DNA of 64,000 nucleotides from Algoriphagus lacus (lineage in GTDB: Bacteria; Bacteroidota; Bacteroidia; Cytophagales; Cyclobacteriaceae): contig NZ_QXML01000001.1 in NCBI RefSeq assembly GCF_003583985.1, positions 62,001 to 126,000 on the forward strand, read 5' to 3'. This document shows, in pieces, positions 54,817 to 63,287 of the stretch (position 1 is the first letter of the stretch; each line of letters starts with the position of its first letter). The notes beneath the pieces were generated by a model that was not told the DNA's origin, did no database searches, and saw only the letters and a program-made list of their open reading frames with translations. Made by a program: the position numbers and the translations under genes.

Positions 54817-55560
54817 ATGGTTTCGCTTTTCAGAAAAATCCGTCAAAAACTTTTAGGCCAACACCGTATAACCCAATACCTGGCCTATGCAGTCGGAGAG
54901 ATTTTTTTGGTGGTCATTGGGATATTAATTGCCCTCCAGATCAACACCTGGAATGAGTTGCGAAAGACCAGGCAATACGAGATCAAAATGCTCAAAGAGC
55001 TAAAATCAACCCTGGAAAAAGACAGGAATTACTTTTCATCCCAAATTCCCAGACTTAGCCATAAGCAGGAAGCCGCAAACCGGCTTTTGGCCATGATTGA
55101 AAACAAGGAGGAAAATCTCGACACATTGAATAAATACTTTGCTGATCTGAGGTTTGATATTCTGTTTCAATACAATGCCGGGGCATATGGGTCAATAAAA
55201 TCGGGAGGAATCGACAAAATCTCCAATGACTCGATCCGGGCCAAAATGGCCGATATTTATGAGTTTTTGATCCCGAGATCTGAGAAAATTTTTGAAAACC
55301 TCAGCAATTTGGACCCGGTTGAAAGTGCCTTGGTGGAGCAATTGACCACCCGGGTAATCGTTCCTTTGGAAAACGGAGAAAAAACCATCCGGGGAAGAAT
55401 GATTGATCCCAAGGTTATTTACAGGGAGGAGTTTTTACACTTAATCCAGCTCCATAAAAATAGTACCTACACCACCAAAAACAGATTAGAAAGCCTCCTT
55501 CCTCCGATCGAAGATTTGATTTTATTGATAGAAGAGGAACTTAATTCCACCCCTGCATAA
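54817..55560 (+). CDS. DUF6090-type membrane-anchored protein
   Basis: The 247-residue protein has the family start LLGQHRITQYLAYAVGEIFL followed by a single transmembrane helix (VVIGILIALQINTWNE). A mostly helical domain of about 190 residues comes next, presumably outside the cytoplasm. This pattern is typical of the DUF6090 family, common and multi-copy in Bacteroidota, with unknown function. It starts 15 bp after the receiver-cyclase gene and may be co-transcribed, which would place it near the signalling module, though the family is often found next to unrelated genes. Confidence 0.8.
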   Translation: MVSLFRKIRQKLLGQHRITQYLAYAVGEIFLVVIGILIALQINTWNELRKTRQYEIKMLKELKSTLEKDRNYFSSQIPRLSHKQEAANRLLAMIENKEENLDTLNKYFADLRFDILFQYNAGAYGSIKSGGIDKISNDSIRAKMADIYEFLIPRSEKIFENLSNLDPVESALVEQLTTRVIVPLENGEKTIRGRMIDPKVIYREEFLHLIQLHKNSTYTTKNRLESLLPPIEDLILLIEEELNSTPA

Positions 55561-55842
55561 ATTCTGTTTATCGGGATTTTCCATTCTTCTTAGCCAAAGA
55601 AGTCTAAGGGAAAATGTCCGAAAACGATCTATTTAAGCCTTGGACATAGTTTGTATTTGTAAAAGACCAAAGATTCCCAGTAGATTATATGCCCAAATCC
55701 AATGGACTTGAGATGGAGCATTTCCCAAAGGACGCACAACGAAAAGACAAACTGTCTCAATTGATTCTCCCTAAACATGCCTGCCGGAAATAGATAGGTT
55801 TGTGACAGGCATTCTGATTTTAAAACAACAAATTATTAACAG

Positions 55843-58800
55843 ATGAAAAAACTTACCCAACCCGCATTACTGGTGGCTTTAGGCGCATCGGTCAGTTTTG
55901 CGGCTTTGGTTCCACGATCCGGGGAGGCATTGTTCCCCATGGAAAAGGAAGTCAAGGCCTCTGCTGACAGTGTGAAAAAAGACAGTATTGACTACCCAAA
56001 ATTCAAAGATCTTCCATTAAAGGCAGAACGTGAGGTCAAATTTACCACCCAGGAAGGAACCTGGATGAGTTTGGACGTGAGTCCGGATGGAAAAACGTTA
56101 GCTTTTGATTTGCTAGGTGACATTTACACCTTGCCTATCGAAGGAGGAAAAGCTACTCCATTTACATCCGGAATGGCTTATGAAACGCATCCGCGTTTTT
56201 CCCCTGACGGAAGTAAAATCCTGTTTACCTCAGACCGTGCGGGCAGCGACAATCTTTGGTATATCGATCAGGTGAAAAAAGATACCGTCCAGGTCACCAA
56301 AGATAAAAATGGCGATGTGCCAGGCGCTGCATGGACTCCTGACGGAGAATACATTATTGTCTCCAAAGGAAGGAGAATCTCCAAGCTATGGATGTATCAT
56401 AAAGACGGTGGAGGAGGAATTCAGCTGAATGAGAATCCTGCAACGATGAAAACCATTGACCCGGTAGTAAGTCCAGATGGGAAGAAAGTTTATTTCTCCT
56501 GGCGAACAGGATCCTGGAACTACAATGCGCTTTTGCCTCAATACCAAATCGGGACCTATGATTTTGAGAAAGGCCAAATTACCAGCATCACCTCCCGATA
56601 TGGATCGGCATTCACTCCTACCTTAAGTAAAGACGGAAACTGGATGGTCTACGGATCCCGATGGGAAGACAAAACAGGCTTTGTACTTAGAAACTTAAAA
56701 ACGGGAGAGGAAAAATGGCTCGCCTATCCAGTCCAACGGGATGAGCAAGAGTCCATCGCCCCTCAAGGTGTCCTTCCAGCTATGGCTTTCACTCCGGACA
56801 GTAAGTTTGTAATTGCTTCCTATGGAGGAAAAATCTGGAAACTTTCTGTAGACGGAGCACCGGCTCAGGAAATTCCTTTTGAGGTGGATGTGAAACTGGC
56901 AATGGGTCCTCGTCTTTATTTCAATTATGAAATCAAGGACACAACAGCCAAACTTGCCACCCAAATCCGTGATGCTGTACCCTCTCCGGACGGAAAAAAG
57001 CTAGCCTTCACGGCACTCAACAGATTGTACGTAATGGACTATCCCAACGGAACTCCAAAAAGAGTCACTTCCCATGATTTTACTGAGGCCATGCCTTCTT
57101 GGAGTCCTGACGGAACACAACTTGTATTCACCACTTGGGATGAAAAACTCGGGGGAAATCTCTACATAGCCTCCGTTACAGGCAGAGGCAGCGTGACTAA
57201 ATTGACCGCAGAATCTGCTTTTTATGTAGGTCCTGTCTGGGGTCCAAATAATAAAATCGTGGTCTATAAAGGATCCAATCGTCTACTTCAAGAGGCTGAA
57301 GGACCCAGAGTAAATGGTGCGGAAGCAGAGTTGGTATGGATTCCGTCTTCGGGTGGATCATTCAGAAAAATAATGGATGCTGGAAATTATGGAAATCCTC
57401 ATTTTACCCGGGACACAACAAGAATATTCCTAAATGGTGCTGGAGGATCTTTACTCAGTGTAAAGTGGGATGGAACTGACGAAAAAATCTACGCCAGAAT
57501 CACTGGGATTACCCCATTTGGATCTGCTGCAGATCCACATGCTGACCATGAACATGCCAGCCTGGAGGAAGCCTCCACGGTTCGATATGTAATGGGAAAA
57601 CCGATTTCCAATGCCGATGCAGTTAATTACTGCATGCTTCCTGAAGGATCAAATTCCCGCGAACCGCAGATGATGCCGGCAAGTGCCAGTACCATTTTGA
57701 TGGCTCCTGTAGGGAACAAAGCTTTGGCACAAGTCAACAACAACGTCTATGTAGTCACGATTCCAACTGCAGGAAAGGTACCTACCATCAATGTGGCCGA
57801 ACCAAGTGCGAGCAATTTCCCATCCCGTCAATTGACTGAAATCGGAGGAGAATGGCCTGCTTGGGAAGCCGATGGCAAAAAAGTACACTGGTCATTGGGA
57901 AATGGTCATTGGGTTTATGATATCGCTAGGGCAGAGTTTGTGGAAGACTCCGTAAAATCTGCCAAAAAAGCAAAAACGCTTGCCGATGCCGACAGCGTAG
58001 CCACTCTAAAAGCAAAAGGTGAAGACGCAGTAAAACTGGCTGATTCTTTGGCAAAAGCTGAAAAGAAACGAATCGAAGAGCTTTTCAAAACTGATAAAGA
58101 AAAAGCAAAAGCCGACAGCACCTATAAAGCTCAACTCAAGGAAAAAGAAAGCTACAAGCCGACTGAGCATCAGGTGAAAGTCTACTTTGCCAAGGATACT
58201 CCTAAAGGAAGCATTCTCCTGAAAAATGCCCGAATCATTACCATGAACGGGTCAGAGGTAATAGAAAATGGAGACATTTTGATTGAAAACAACCAAATCA
58301 AAGCCGTCGGGAAAACCGGAACTCTTGATGCAGGAAGTGCTCAAGTCATTGATGTCTCAGGCAAAACCATCACTCCGGGCTTCATCGATACCCATGCCCA
58401 CATGTGGCCTACTTGGGGACTGCACAAAAATTCGGTTTGGATCTATGCAGCAAACTTGGCGTATGGCGTTACGACAACCCGTGATCCTCAGACAGCTACC
58501 ACCGATGTGCTAACTTACGGAGATATGGTTGAGGCTGGGATGGTTCCTGGACCAAGGGTGTACTCCACCGGACCAGGTGTCGGATTCTGGATGTACAATA
58601 TGAAATCTCTGGACCAAACCAAGAATGTCCTGAAGCAGTACAGCAAATACTACAATACCCAGTATATCAAAATGTATTTGGTGGGTAACCGACAGCATCG
58701 TCAATGGGTGATTATGGCTGCCAAAGAGCAACAACTCATGCCAACCACTGAAGGTGGACTGGATTTCAAACTGAACATGACTCAGTTGTTTGACGGATAT

Positions 58801-59472
58801 CCTGGACATGAGCACGCTATTCCAATTCACCCGCTTTATGGTGATGTGACCCGTGCCGTGGCAGAAAGCAAAATGGCCTATACACCTACCTTACTCGTAG
58901 CGTATGGCGGTCCTTGGGCCGAAAATTTCTATTATATCAATGAAAGTCCACTTCATGATCCCAAGTTGAATCGCTTCACTCCTTACGATGAAATGAACTC
59001 CAAAGCACGCAGAAGAGTGGGCGGCCTGGGTGGATGGTTTGCGCCGGAGGACCATGTATTTCAAAAACATGCCCAGGGTGTAAATTCAATTGTGAAGCAG
59101 GGTGGACTGGCAGGTGTTGGTTCGCATGGACAGCTTCAAGGCTTGGGATACCATTGGGAACTTTGGTCAGTAGCCAGCGGAGGAATGAGTAATCTCGATG
59201 CCATTAAAGTCGCAACAATTCTTGGAGCAGAAGCTTTAGGATTGGACAAAGAGCTGGGAAGTATTGAATCCGGAAAACTTGCCGACTTGGTGATCATGGA
59301 TAAAAACCCACTGGAGAATATCCGAAACACCAATAGCATCACGCATGTGGTGAAAAACGGCAGAGTGTATGACGGAAATACGCTTGATGAAATCCTCCCA
59401 ACTCCAAGAAAACTCGACATTACGCCTTGGACCAAACCTGCTCCAGCAGTGACTACCAGTGTGAAGGAGTAA
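55843..59472 (+). CDS. Exported amidohydrolase with PD40/TolB-like propeller
   Basis: The 1209-residue protein has a Sec signal (about 1-22, ALLVALGASVSFAALV). A propeller of WD40-like PD40 repeats spans about 60-480 (MSLDVSPDGKTLAFDLLGD, RFSPDGSKILFTSDRAGSDN, PSWSPDGTQLVFTTWDE). A charged Lys/Ala-rich linker (about 700-770) precedes a metal-dependent amidohydrolase domain (about 785-1190). Metal-site residues include HAH in GFIDTHAHMW, and the C-terminal ESGKLADLVIMDKNPLENI is typical of the superfamily. Such fusions are annotated as amidohydrolase family proteins in Bacteroidota, with peptide or cyclic-amide substrates suspected but not shown. A strong bidirectional terminator follows. Confidence 0.9.
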   Translation: MKKLTQPALLVALGASVSFAALVPRSGEALFPMEKEVKASADSVKKDSIDYPKFKDLPLKAEREVKFTTQEGTWMSLDVSPDGKTLAFDLLGDIYTLPIEGGKATPFTSGMAYETHPRFSPDGSKILFTSDRAGSDNLWYIDQVKKDTVQVTKDKNGDVPGAAWTPDGEYIIVSKGRRISKLWMYHKDGGGGIQLNENPATMKTIDPVVSPDGKKVYFSWRTGSWNYNALLPQYQIGTYDFEKGQITSITSRYGSAFTPTLSKDGNWMVYGSRWEDKTGFVLRNLKTGEEKWLAYPVQRDEQESIAPQGVLPAMAFTPDSKFVIASYGGKIWKLSVDGAPAQEIPFEVDVKLAMGPRLYFNYEIKDTTAKLATQIRDAVPSPDGKKLAFTALNRLYVMDYPNGTPKRVTSHDFTEAMPSWSPDGTQLVFTTWDEKLGGNLYIASVTGRGSVTKLTAESAFYVGPVWGPNNKIVVYKGSNRLLQEAEGPRVNGAEAELVWIPSSGGSFRKIMDAGNYGNPHFTRDTTRIFLNGAGGSLLSVKWDGTDEKIYARITGITPFGSAADPHADHEHASLEEASTVRYVMGKPISNADAVNYCMLPEGSNSREPQMMPASASTILMAPVGNKALAQVNNNVYVVTIPTAGKVPTINVAEPSASNFPSRQLTEIGGEWPAWEADGKKVHWSLGNGHWVYDIARAEFVEDSVKSAKKAKTLADADSVATLKAKGEDAVKLADSLAKAEKKRIEELFKTDKEKAKADSTYKAQLKEKESYKPTEHQVKVYFAKDTPKGSILLKNARIITMNGSEVIENGDILIENNQIKAVGKTGTLDAGSAQVIDVSGKTITPGFIDTHAHMWPTWGLHKNSVWIYAANLAYGVTTTRDPQTATTDVLTYGDMVEAGMVPGPRVYSTGPGVGFWMYNMKSLDQTKNVLKQYSKYYNTQYIKMYLVGNRQHRQWVIMAAKEQQLMPTTEGGLDFKLNMTQLFDGYPGHEHAIPIHPLYGDVTRAVAESKMAYTPTLLVAYGGPWAENFYYINESPLHDPKLNRFTPYDEMNSKARRRVGGLGGWFAPEDHVFQKHAQGVNSIVKQGGLAGVGSHGQLQGLGYHWELWSVASGGMSNLDAIKVATILGAEALGLDKELGSIESGKLADLVIMDKNPLENIRNTNSITHVVKNGRVYDGNTLDEILPTPRKLDITPWTKPAPAVTTSVKE

Positions 59473-59493
59473 AATCTAAAAAATCTCAAAATG

Positions 59494-59525
59494 AAAAACC
59501 CAGCTCGGATTTGAGCTGGGTTTTT
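59494..59525. terminator. Bidirectional terminator between amidohydrolase and tspO genes
   Basis: AAAAACCCAGCTC (59494-59506) pairs perfectly with GAGCTGGGTTTTT (59513-59525) over a 6-nt loop. The stem has A and T runs on its outer sides and so serves both convergent genes. Confidence 0.88.
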
Positions 59526-59529
59526 GCTT

Positions 59530-59994
59530 TTAATTCAACCACCAAATCGACGCATTCAGCACCGTGGCAAAAGAAACCCACCCCAAATAGGGCAACAGCA
59601 AGCCGGAAGCGAGCGGACTAACCTTTCGAAATTGAAAGATGCACATCAAAATGGAAATCCAAAGTGGAACGATCACAACAAGTCCCAGGATCGGAGACTG
59701 CATCCCAAAGAAGGCCGGTGACCAAAGGGCATTCAATCCTAACTGTACAAAATACAGGGTAAGCAATTGCTTTTTATAAGGACTTTCGCTTTTCCAAATT
59801 AGGAAACAGGCAATTCCCATCAGCACATAGAGCGAAGTCCAAACTGGACCAAAAAGCCAGTTGGGTGGATTCCAAGTGGGACGGTTGATTGTCAAGTACC
59901 AGCTCTGAACCGAACTAATTGTAAAGAATGCACCCAATCCTCCAGCAAGTTGTGGTAAGGCAAGGCTGATGATCAGTTTAAGGTAGTTTGGCAT
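59530..59994 (-). CDS. tspO: TspO/MBR family membrane protein
   Basis: This 154-residue five-helix membrane protein has the TspO landmarks WYLTINRPTWNPPNWLFGPVW, YVLMGIACFLIW, LYFVQLGLNALWSPAFFG and PYLGWVSFATVLNASIWWLN. TspO proteins bind tetrapyrroles such as protoporphyrin. In some phototrophic bacteria they modulate light- and oxygen-dependent pigment genes. It is the downstream gene of a two-gene minus-strand unit (3 bp after DUF4286), divergent from the carotenoid genes at 60397. A link to light response is an inference from this position. Confidence 0.93.
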   Translation of the reverse strand: MPNYLKLIISLALPQLAGGLGAFFTISSVQSWYLTINRPTWNPPNWLFGPVWTSLYVLMGIACFLIWKSESPYKKQLLTLYFVQLGLNALWSPAFFGMQSPILGLVVIVPLWISILMCIFQFRKVSPLASGLLLPYLGWVSFATVLNASIWWLN

Positions 59995-59997
59995 GGA

Positions 59998-60300
59998 TCA
60001 GATCGTTTCAAGAAGGGTTCGGAAGGCAATCGCTTTATCCTTGTAGCGCTCCTGAGTTTTGGCTCGGAGAAGTGCCGCATGCTTTTTCTCATACTCCATC
60101 ATTTGATCAATACTGTCAGTAAAATACTGAATGCAGTAGTTGGTAGATCCGTCATCGGAATCATGCAGCAAGCGGAAAAACTTGTGTTCATGGAAAATGC
60201 CAGTTTCAAGCACTTCCGGGATATGGACCGATTTCATCCAAGAAACAAAGTCCTGCTCAATGTCAGAGGTGACGTTTATAGTGATATTGTATAGGATCAT
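59998..60300 (-). CDS. DUF4286 family protein
   Basis: The 100-residue protein matches DUF4286 (MILYNITINVTSDIEQDFVS, WMKSVHIPEVLETGIF, and a conserved tail with the FRTLLE motif). The fold of this family is probably a ferredoxin-like alpha/beta dimer. Length is typical and the function is unknown. It starts at ATG 60300, divergent from the carotenoid gene at 60397, and is followed 3 bp later by tspO. Confidence 0.85.
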   Translation of the reverse strand: MILYNITINVTSDIEQDFVSWMKSVHIPEVLETGIFHEHKFFRLLHDSDDGSTNYCIQYFTDSIDQMMEYEKKHAALLRAKTQERYKDKAIAFRTLLETI

Positions 60301-60396
60301 AATCAGTGAATTGGGTTTTATTTACTTTTTTTGCTAACAATAAAGAGGCAGTAAAGTTAGGAATCCCAAAACGAAACTTCGCCCACCTGATTAATT

Positions 60397-61062
60397 ATGC
60401 ATAAATACGTCCCTTCTCGTGGGGAATCCCGGATTTCCAGAGTATTGATTGCCAAAGTGGTGATCATTGCACTTCATCTGGTCGGGGTAATTGGCCTAAG
60501 TCTGCCAGAGTTCCAGGAATTGTTTCTGAAACTCACTCCAACCCAGCTTTTGATTTCCCTGTTCCTGATTTTATTCTTCCATAAAGGTTGGAATGATGCT
60601 TTCCCAGTTTTTGCTGCTGCCGCTTTTTGGATAGGTTTCGGTTCGGAATTGATCGGAATCCACACCGGCTACCTTTATGGGGACTATGTCTATGGCCCTA
60701 CCTTGGGAACTAAGCTTTGGGACGTCCCCATTATCATAGGCGTTAATTGGTTTATTCTTAGTTACCTTACAGGAACTCTATTTCATAAAATCCCGAATGA
60801 CATCTACGCAGCAATCCTTGGTGCCACTGCGATGACCTGCCTCGATTACATCATGGAGCCGGTAGCTGTGGCCTTGGATTTTTGGGCATGGAAGTTTGAC
60901 ATTATACCTCCAGGCAATTATTTGGGCTGGTTTGGCGTATCATTCCTGATCCATTTGATCTATAGGAAAGCCCAATTCGAAAAATCAAACCCAATTGCCT
61001 TCCCTCTAATAATGGCTTTGATTTTGTTCTTTGCAGTTTTAAATCTTACCCTTGACATTTGA
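60397..61062 (+). CDS. CruF-like carotenoid biosynthesis membrane protein
   Basis: This 221-residue multi-pass protein of the carotenoid biosynthesis family (PF04240, CruF type) shows SELIGIHTGYLYGDYVYGPT and GVNWFILSYLTG. It also has the acidic CLDYIMEPVAVALDFWAW segment and GNYLGWFGVSFLIH, all family hallmarks. CruF hydrates the 1',2' double bond of acyclic carotenoid ends, as in saproxanthin/flexixanthin-type pigments of Cytophagales. Other members of the family act at different steps, so the exact reaction is inferred. It leads a group with crtZ, a MerR regulator, an ECF sigma factor and crtI. Confidence 0.85.
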   Translation: MHKYVPSRGESRISRVLIAKVVIIALHLVGVIGLSLPEFQELFLKLTPTQLLISLFLILFFHKGWNDAFPVFAAAAFWIGFGSELIGIHTGYLYGDYVYGPTLGTKLWDVPIIIGVNWFILSYLTGTLFHKIPNDIYAAILGATAMTCLDYIMEPVAVALDFWAWKFDIIPPGNYLGWFGVSFLIHLIYRKAQFEKSNPIAFPLIMALILFFAVLNLTLDI

Positions 61063-61153
61063 TTCGATGGATTAAAGGACTTTATTTCTGAACACATACT
61101 TTGATCTTGAATTTATTATCTAACAAAACTTCAAATTTCTGGTTATCACGATA

Positions 61154-61600
61154 ATGATTACAGCAATAGGGTTCATAATACTGGGATTTGCAGCCATGGA
61201 ATTTTCTGGATGGTTCATCCATAAGTACCTGATGCATGGTCCTCTTTGGATGATTCATAAGACTCACCATCAGCCTTCAAAGACTTTCTTTGAGCTGAAT
61301 GACTTGTTTTCTGTCCTATTTGGAAGCATTGCTGTAGTTCTGATTTTACTCGGGGTAGACAATTTTGACTACCGATTCTGGATAGGCATGGGAATCAGTC
61401 TTTATGGAATTTTATACTTCATTTTGCATGATGTATTGGTTCACAGAAGGCTAAAATGGTTTGACCGGCCTAATAACACATTCCTGAAAGGCATTTTCAA
61501 AGCCCATCAGGCTCATCATCGAACAAATCAAAAAGAAGACGCTGTCTCGTTTGGATTGTTTGTAGTACCCAAAGAATTCTTTAAAAACGAAGAAAAGTGA
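61154..61600 (+). CDS. crtZ: Beta-carotene hydroxylase (fatty-acid hydroxylase superfamily)
   Basis: The 148-residue di-iron membrane hydroxylase has the four CrtZ histidine boxes in order: HKYLMH, HKTHH, HDVLVH and HQAHH, between about four hydrophobic segments. It adds 3-hydroxyl groups to beta-ionone rings (beta-carotene to zeaxanthin, or the ring end of monocyclic carotenoids). Its stop overlaps the GTG start of the MerR regulator (GTGA at 61597-61600), showing translational coupling and a shared operon. Confidence 0.92.
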   Translation: MITAIGFIILGFAAMEFSGWFIHKYLMHGPLWMIHKTHHQPSKTFFELNDLFSVLFGSIAVVLILLGVDNFDYRFWIGMGISLYGILYFILHDVLVHRRLKWFDRPNNTFLKGIFKAHQAHHRTNQKEDAVSFGLFVVPKEFFKNEEK

Positions 61601-62493
61601 GCACCTATTCGATCAAGGATCTGGAACAACTGTCAGGCATAAAAGCCCATACGTTGCGTATATGGGAGCAACGTTACAATTTGCTTAGCCCCAAACGCAC
61701 GGATACCAATATTCGGTTCTATGACGACGATGACCTCAAGTTGATCTTGAATGTGGCATTGTTAAATGACAATGGAGTCAAGATCAGCAAAATTGCTTCA
61801 ATGGCTTCGGATGAAATCCGAAATGAAGTAATAAAACTAACCGAACGGTCACTGACTCACGATGATCAAATCCATGCCCTGACAATCTCAATGATTGAAA
61901 TGGACGAAGAGCGATTTGACAAGGTGCTGTCAGGCAATATTTCCAAACTTGGATTTGAGCAGACCATGCTCAATATTATTTATCCGTTCATGTCCAAAAT
62001 TGGAGTGCTATGGCAAACAGGGGCTATCAATCCTGCCCAAGAGCACTTTATATCCAATCTTGTTCGTCAAAAAATGATCGTTGCGATCGACGGACAAAAA
62101 AGGTTTAATGGAGGAAAAAAATTCTTACTCTTTCTTCCGGAAGGAGAATTACATGAAATTTCACTGCTTTTTGCGAGTTACCTAATCAAATCGAAAGGTC
62201 ACAAGGTCATTTACTTGGGTCAAAGTACTCCCAAGGACGATCTGCTGTCCGTGTACAAAGTCCATCAACCTGAATTTCTGTTGACGGTGATCACCACTTC
62301 CCCTTCAGCAGAATATGCACAGGAGTACATCAACTCACTTTCAGAACGGTTTTCCGATTCCCAGATTCTGGTGACCGGATATCAGGTGATCGGCCAAGAC
62401 CTGACGTTCCCTTCCAATGTCCGCCAGATGAACTACATCCGGGACATCAAAGAGATGCTGGAAGAACTAAGCGAAGTTCATCAGGAAAAATAA
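61597..62493 (+). CDS. MerR-family regulator with B12-binding domain (CarH/LitR-like photoreceptor candidate)
   Basis: The 298-residue regulator starts at GTG 61597, overlapping crtZ. Residues 1-70 are a MerR winged helix (YSIKDLEQLSGIKAHTLRIW, EQRYNLL). Residues about 95-165 form the helical cap with Trp139-x9-Glu149-His150, the signature by which CarH proteins hold adenosylcobalamin. Residues about 170-295 are a cobalamin-binding Rossmann domain with EGELHEIS, where His186 stands at the axial-ligand position although the usual following Gly is Ser. Known CarA/CarH/LitR proteins repress carotenoid genes in the dark and release DNA in light. Control of the promoter at 62720-62749 is the natural hypothesis. 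Confidence 0.88.
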   Translation: MSTYSIKDLEQLSGIKAHTLRIWEQRYNLLSPKRTDTNIRFYDDDDLKLILNVALLNDNGVKISKIASMASDEIRNEVIKLTERSLTHDDQIHALTISMIEMDEERFDKVLSGNISKLGFEQTMLNIIYPFMSKIGVLWQTGAINPAQEHFISNLVRQKMIVAIDGQKRFNGGKKFLLFLPEGELHEISLLFASYLIKSKGHKVIYLGQSTPKDDLLSVYKVHQPEFLLTVITTSPSAEYAQEYINSLSERFSDSQILVTGYQVIGQDLTFPSNVRQMNYIRDIKEMLEELSEVHQEK

Positions 62494-62518
62494 TTCAGCT
62501 CCAATTTCCACTTTATAC

Positions 62519-62550
62519 AAAAAGGTTCTTCATCAAAAAGAGCCTTTTTC
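62519..62550 (+). terminator. Rho-independent terminator after the MerR gene
   Basis: AAAAAGGTTCTT (62519-62530) pairs with AAGAGCCTTTTT (62538-62549), including one G-T pair, and a short T tract follows. This separates the crtZ-MerR unit from the sigma-crtI unit. Confidence 0.7.
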
Positions 62551-62681
62551 TTTGATTATAGTTTTTTCAAAGGGCTATTCCAGACTGCTGTCAGGCTATT
62601 GTAATTTCTCAGGTTGGCATTCTCAGGCCCATTTTCATGTATATACAGCGATTCAGCACACTTTTCGACCCTTCATCAACT

Positions 62682-62759
62682 TTTGTTTAATCTAATTGAA
62701 AAAAAATTCAACAAAACACTTGCGGTTTGTTTAATGATTGTTACATTTGATTAAACAAA
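62682..62759 (+). promoter_or_regulatory. Promoter and operator of the sigma factor-crtI operon
   Basis: TTG (62720-62722), a 19-nt spacer and TACATTTG (62742-62749) match the Bacteroidota promoter form. A perfect 10-bp inverted repeat TTTGTTTAAT (62726-62735) and ATTAAACAAA (62750-62759) brackets the -7 element. A third direct copy of TTTGTTTAAT lies at 62682-62691, 44 bp upstream. The layout suits a repressor binding as a tetramer, as CarH does. Recognition by the adjacent MerR protein is inferred. Confidence 0.7.
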
Positions 62760-62770
62760 ACAAAGCAGCC

Positions 62771-63283
62771 ATGACAACTCTAGAATTCAGTTATTCACTT
62801 AACAAGCTTTCCAGTTCGTTGAAGCCTTTTGCCATGAAACTTACCAGAGACGTGGACGATGCGAATGATCTTTTGCAAGACACCATGGTTAAGGCTTTTA
62901 CAAACAGAGACAAATTTACTGATGGTACTAATCTAAAGGCATGGTTGTACACCATCATGAAGAATACCTTCATCACCAACTATCAGCGTATGGTGAGAAG
63001 AGGAACTTTTGTAGATACAACAGACAATCTTCACTACATCAATTCCAGCGATGCACTGATTGAAAACGGTGTGTTTGGAAGCTTCGCAATGGATGACATT
63101 CAAACCGCAATTGAAAAGTTGGAAGATGTTTATAAAACTCCTTTCATGATGCATTTCCGTGGATTCAAATACCATGAGATTGCAGATAAGCTTCAAATCC
63201 CAATTGGAACTGTAAAAAATAGGATCCATATTGCCCGCAAACTACTCAAGGAAGACTTGATGGTGTACAAGCATAAAAATTGA
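62771..63283 (+). CDS. ECF-type RNA polymerase sigma factor
   Basis: This 170-residue sigma factor starts at ATG 62771; a TTG 33 bp upstream is rejected because it lies inside the promoter. Region 2 is FAMKLTRDVDDANDLLQDTM...FTDGTNLKAWLYTIMKNTF, and region 4 is VYKTPFMMHFRGFKYHEIAD...GTVKNRIHIARKLL. No anti-sigma gene is adjacent. It is 4 bp upstream of crtI and is the usual companion of crtI-crtB in Bacteroidota, so it probably helps drive carotenoid genes under control of the MerR protein. Confidence 0.92.
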   Translation: MTTLEFSYSLNKLSSSLKPFAMKLTRDVDDANDLLQDTMVKAFTNRDKFTDGTNLKAWLYTIMKNTFITNYQRMVRRGTFVDTTDNLHYINSSDALIENGVFGSFAMDDIQTAIEKLEDVYKTPFMMHFRGFKYHEIADKLQIPIGTVKNRIHIARKLLKEDLMVYKHKN

Positions 63284-63287
63284 TCTT

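Noticed and set aside
55777..55814. ATGCCTG...CAGGCAT pairing upstream of the amidohydrolase gene as a terminator
   Set aside because: The stem is only 7 bp with a loop of about 24 nt and no T tract, so it is too weak to call.
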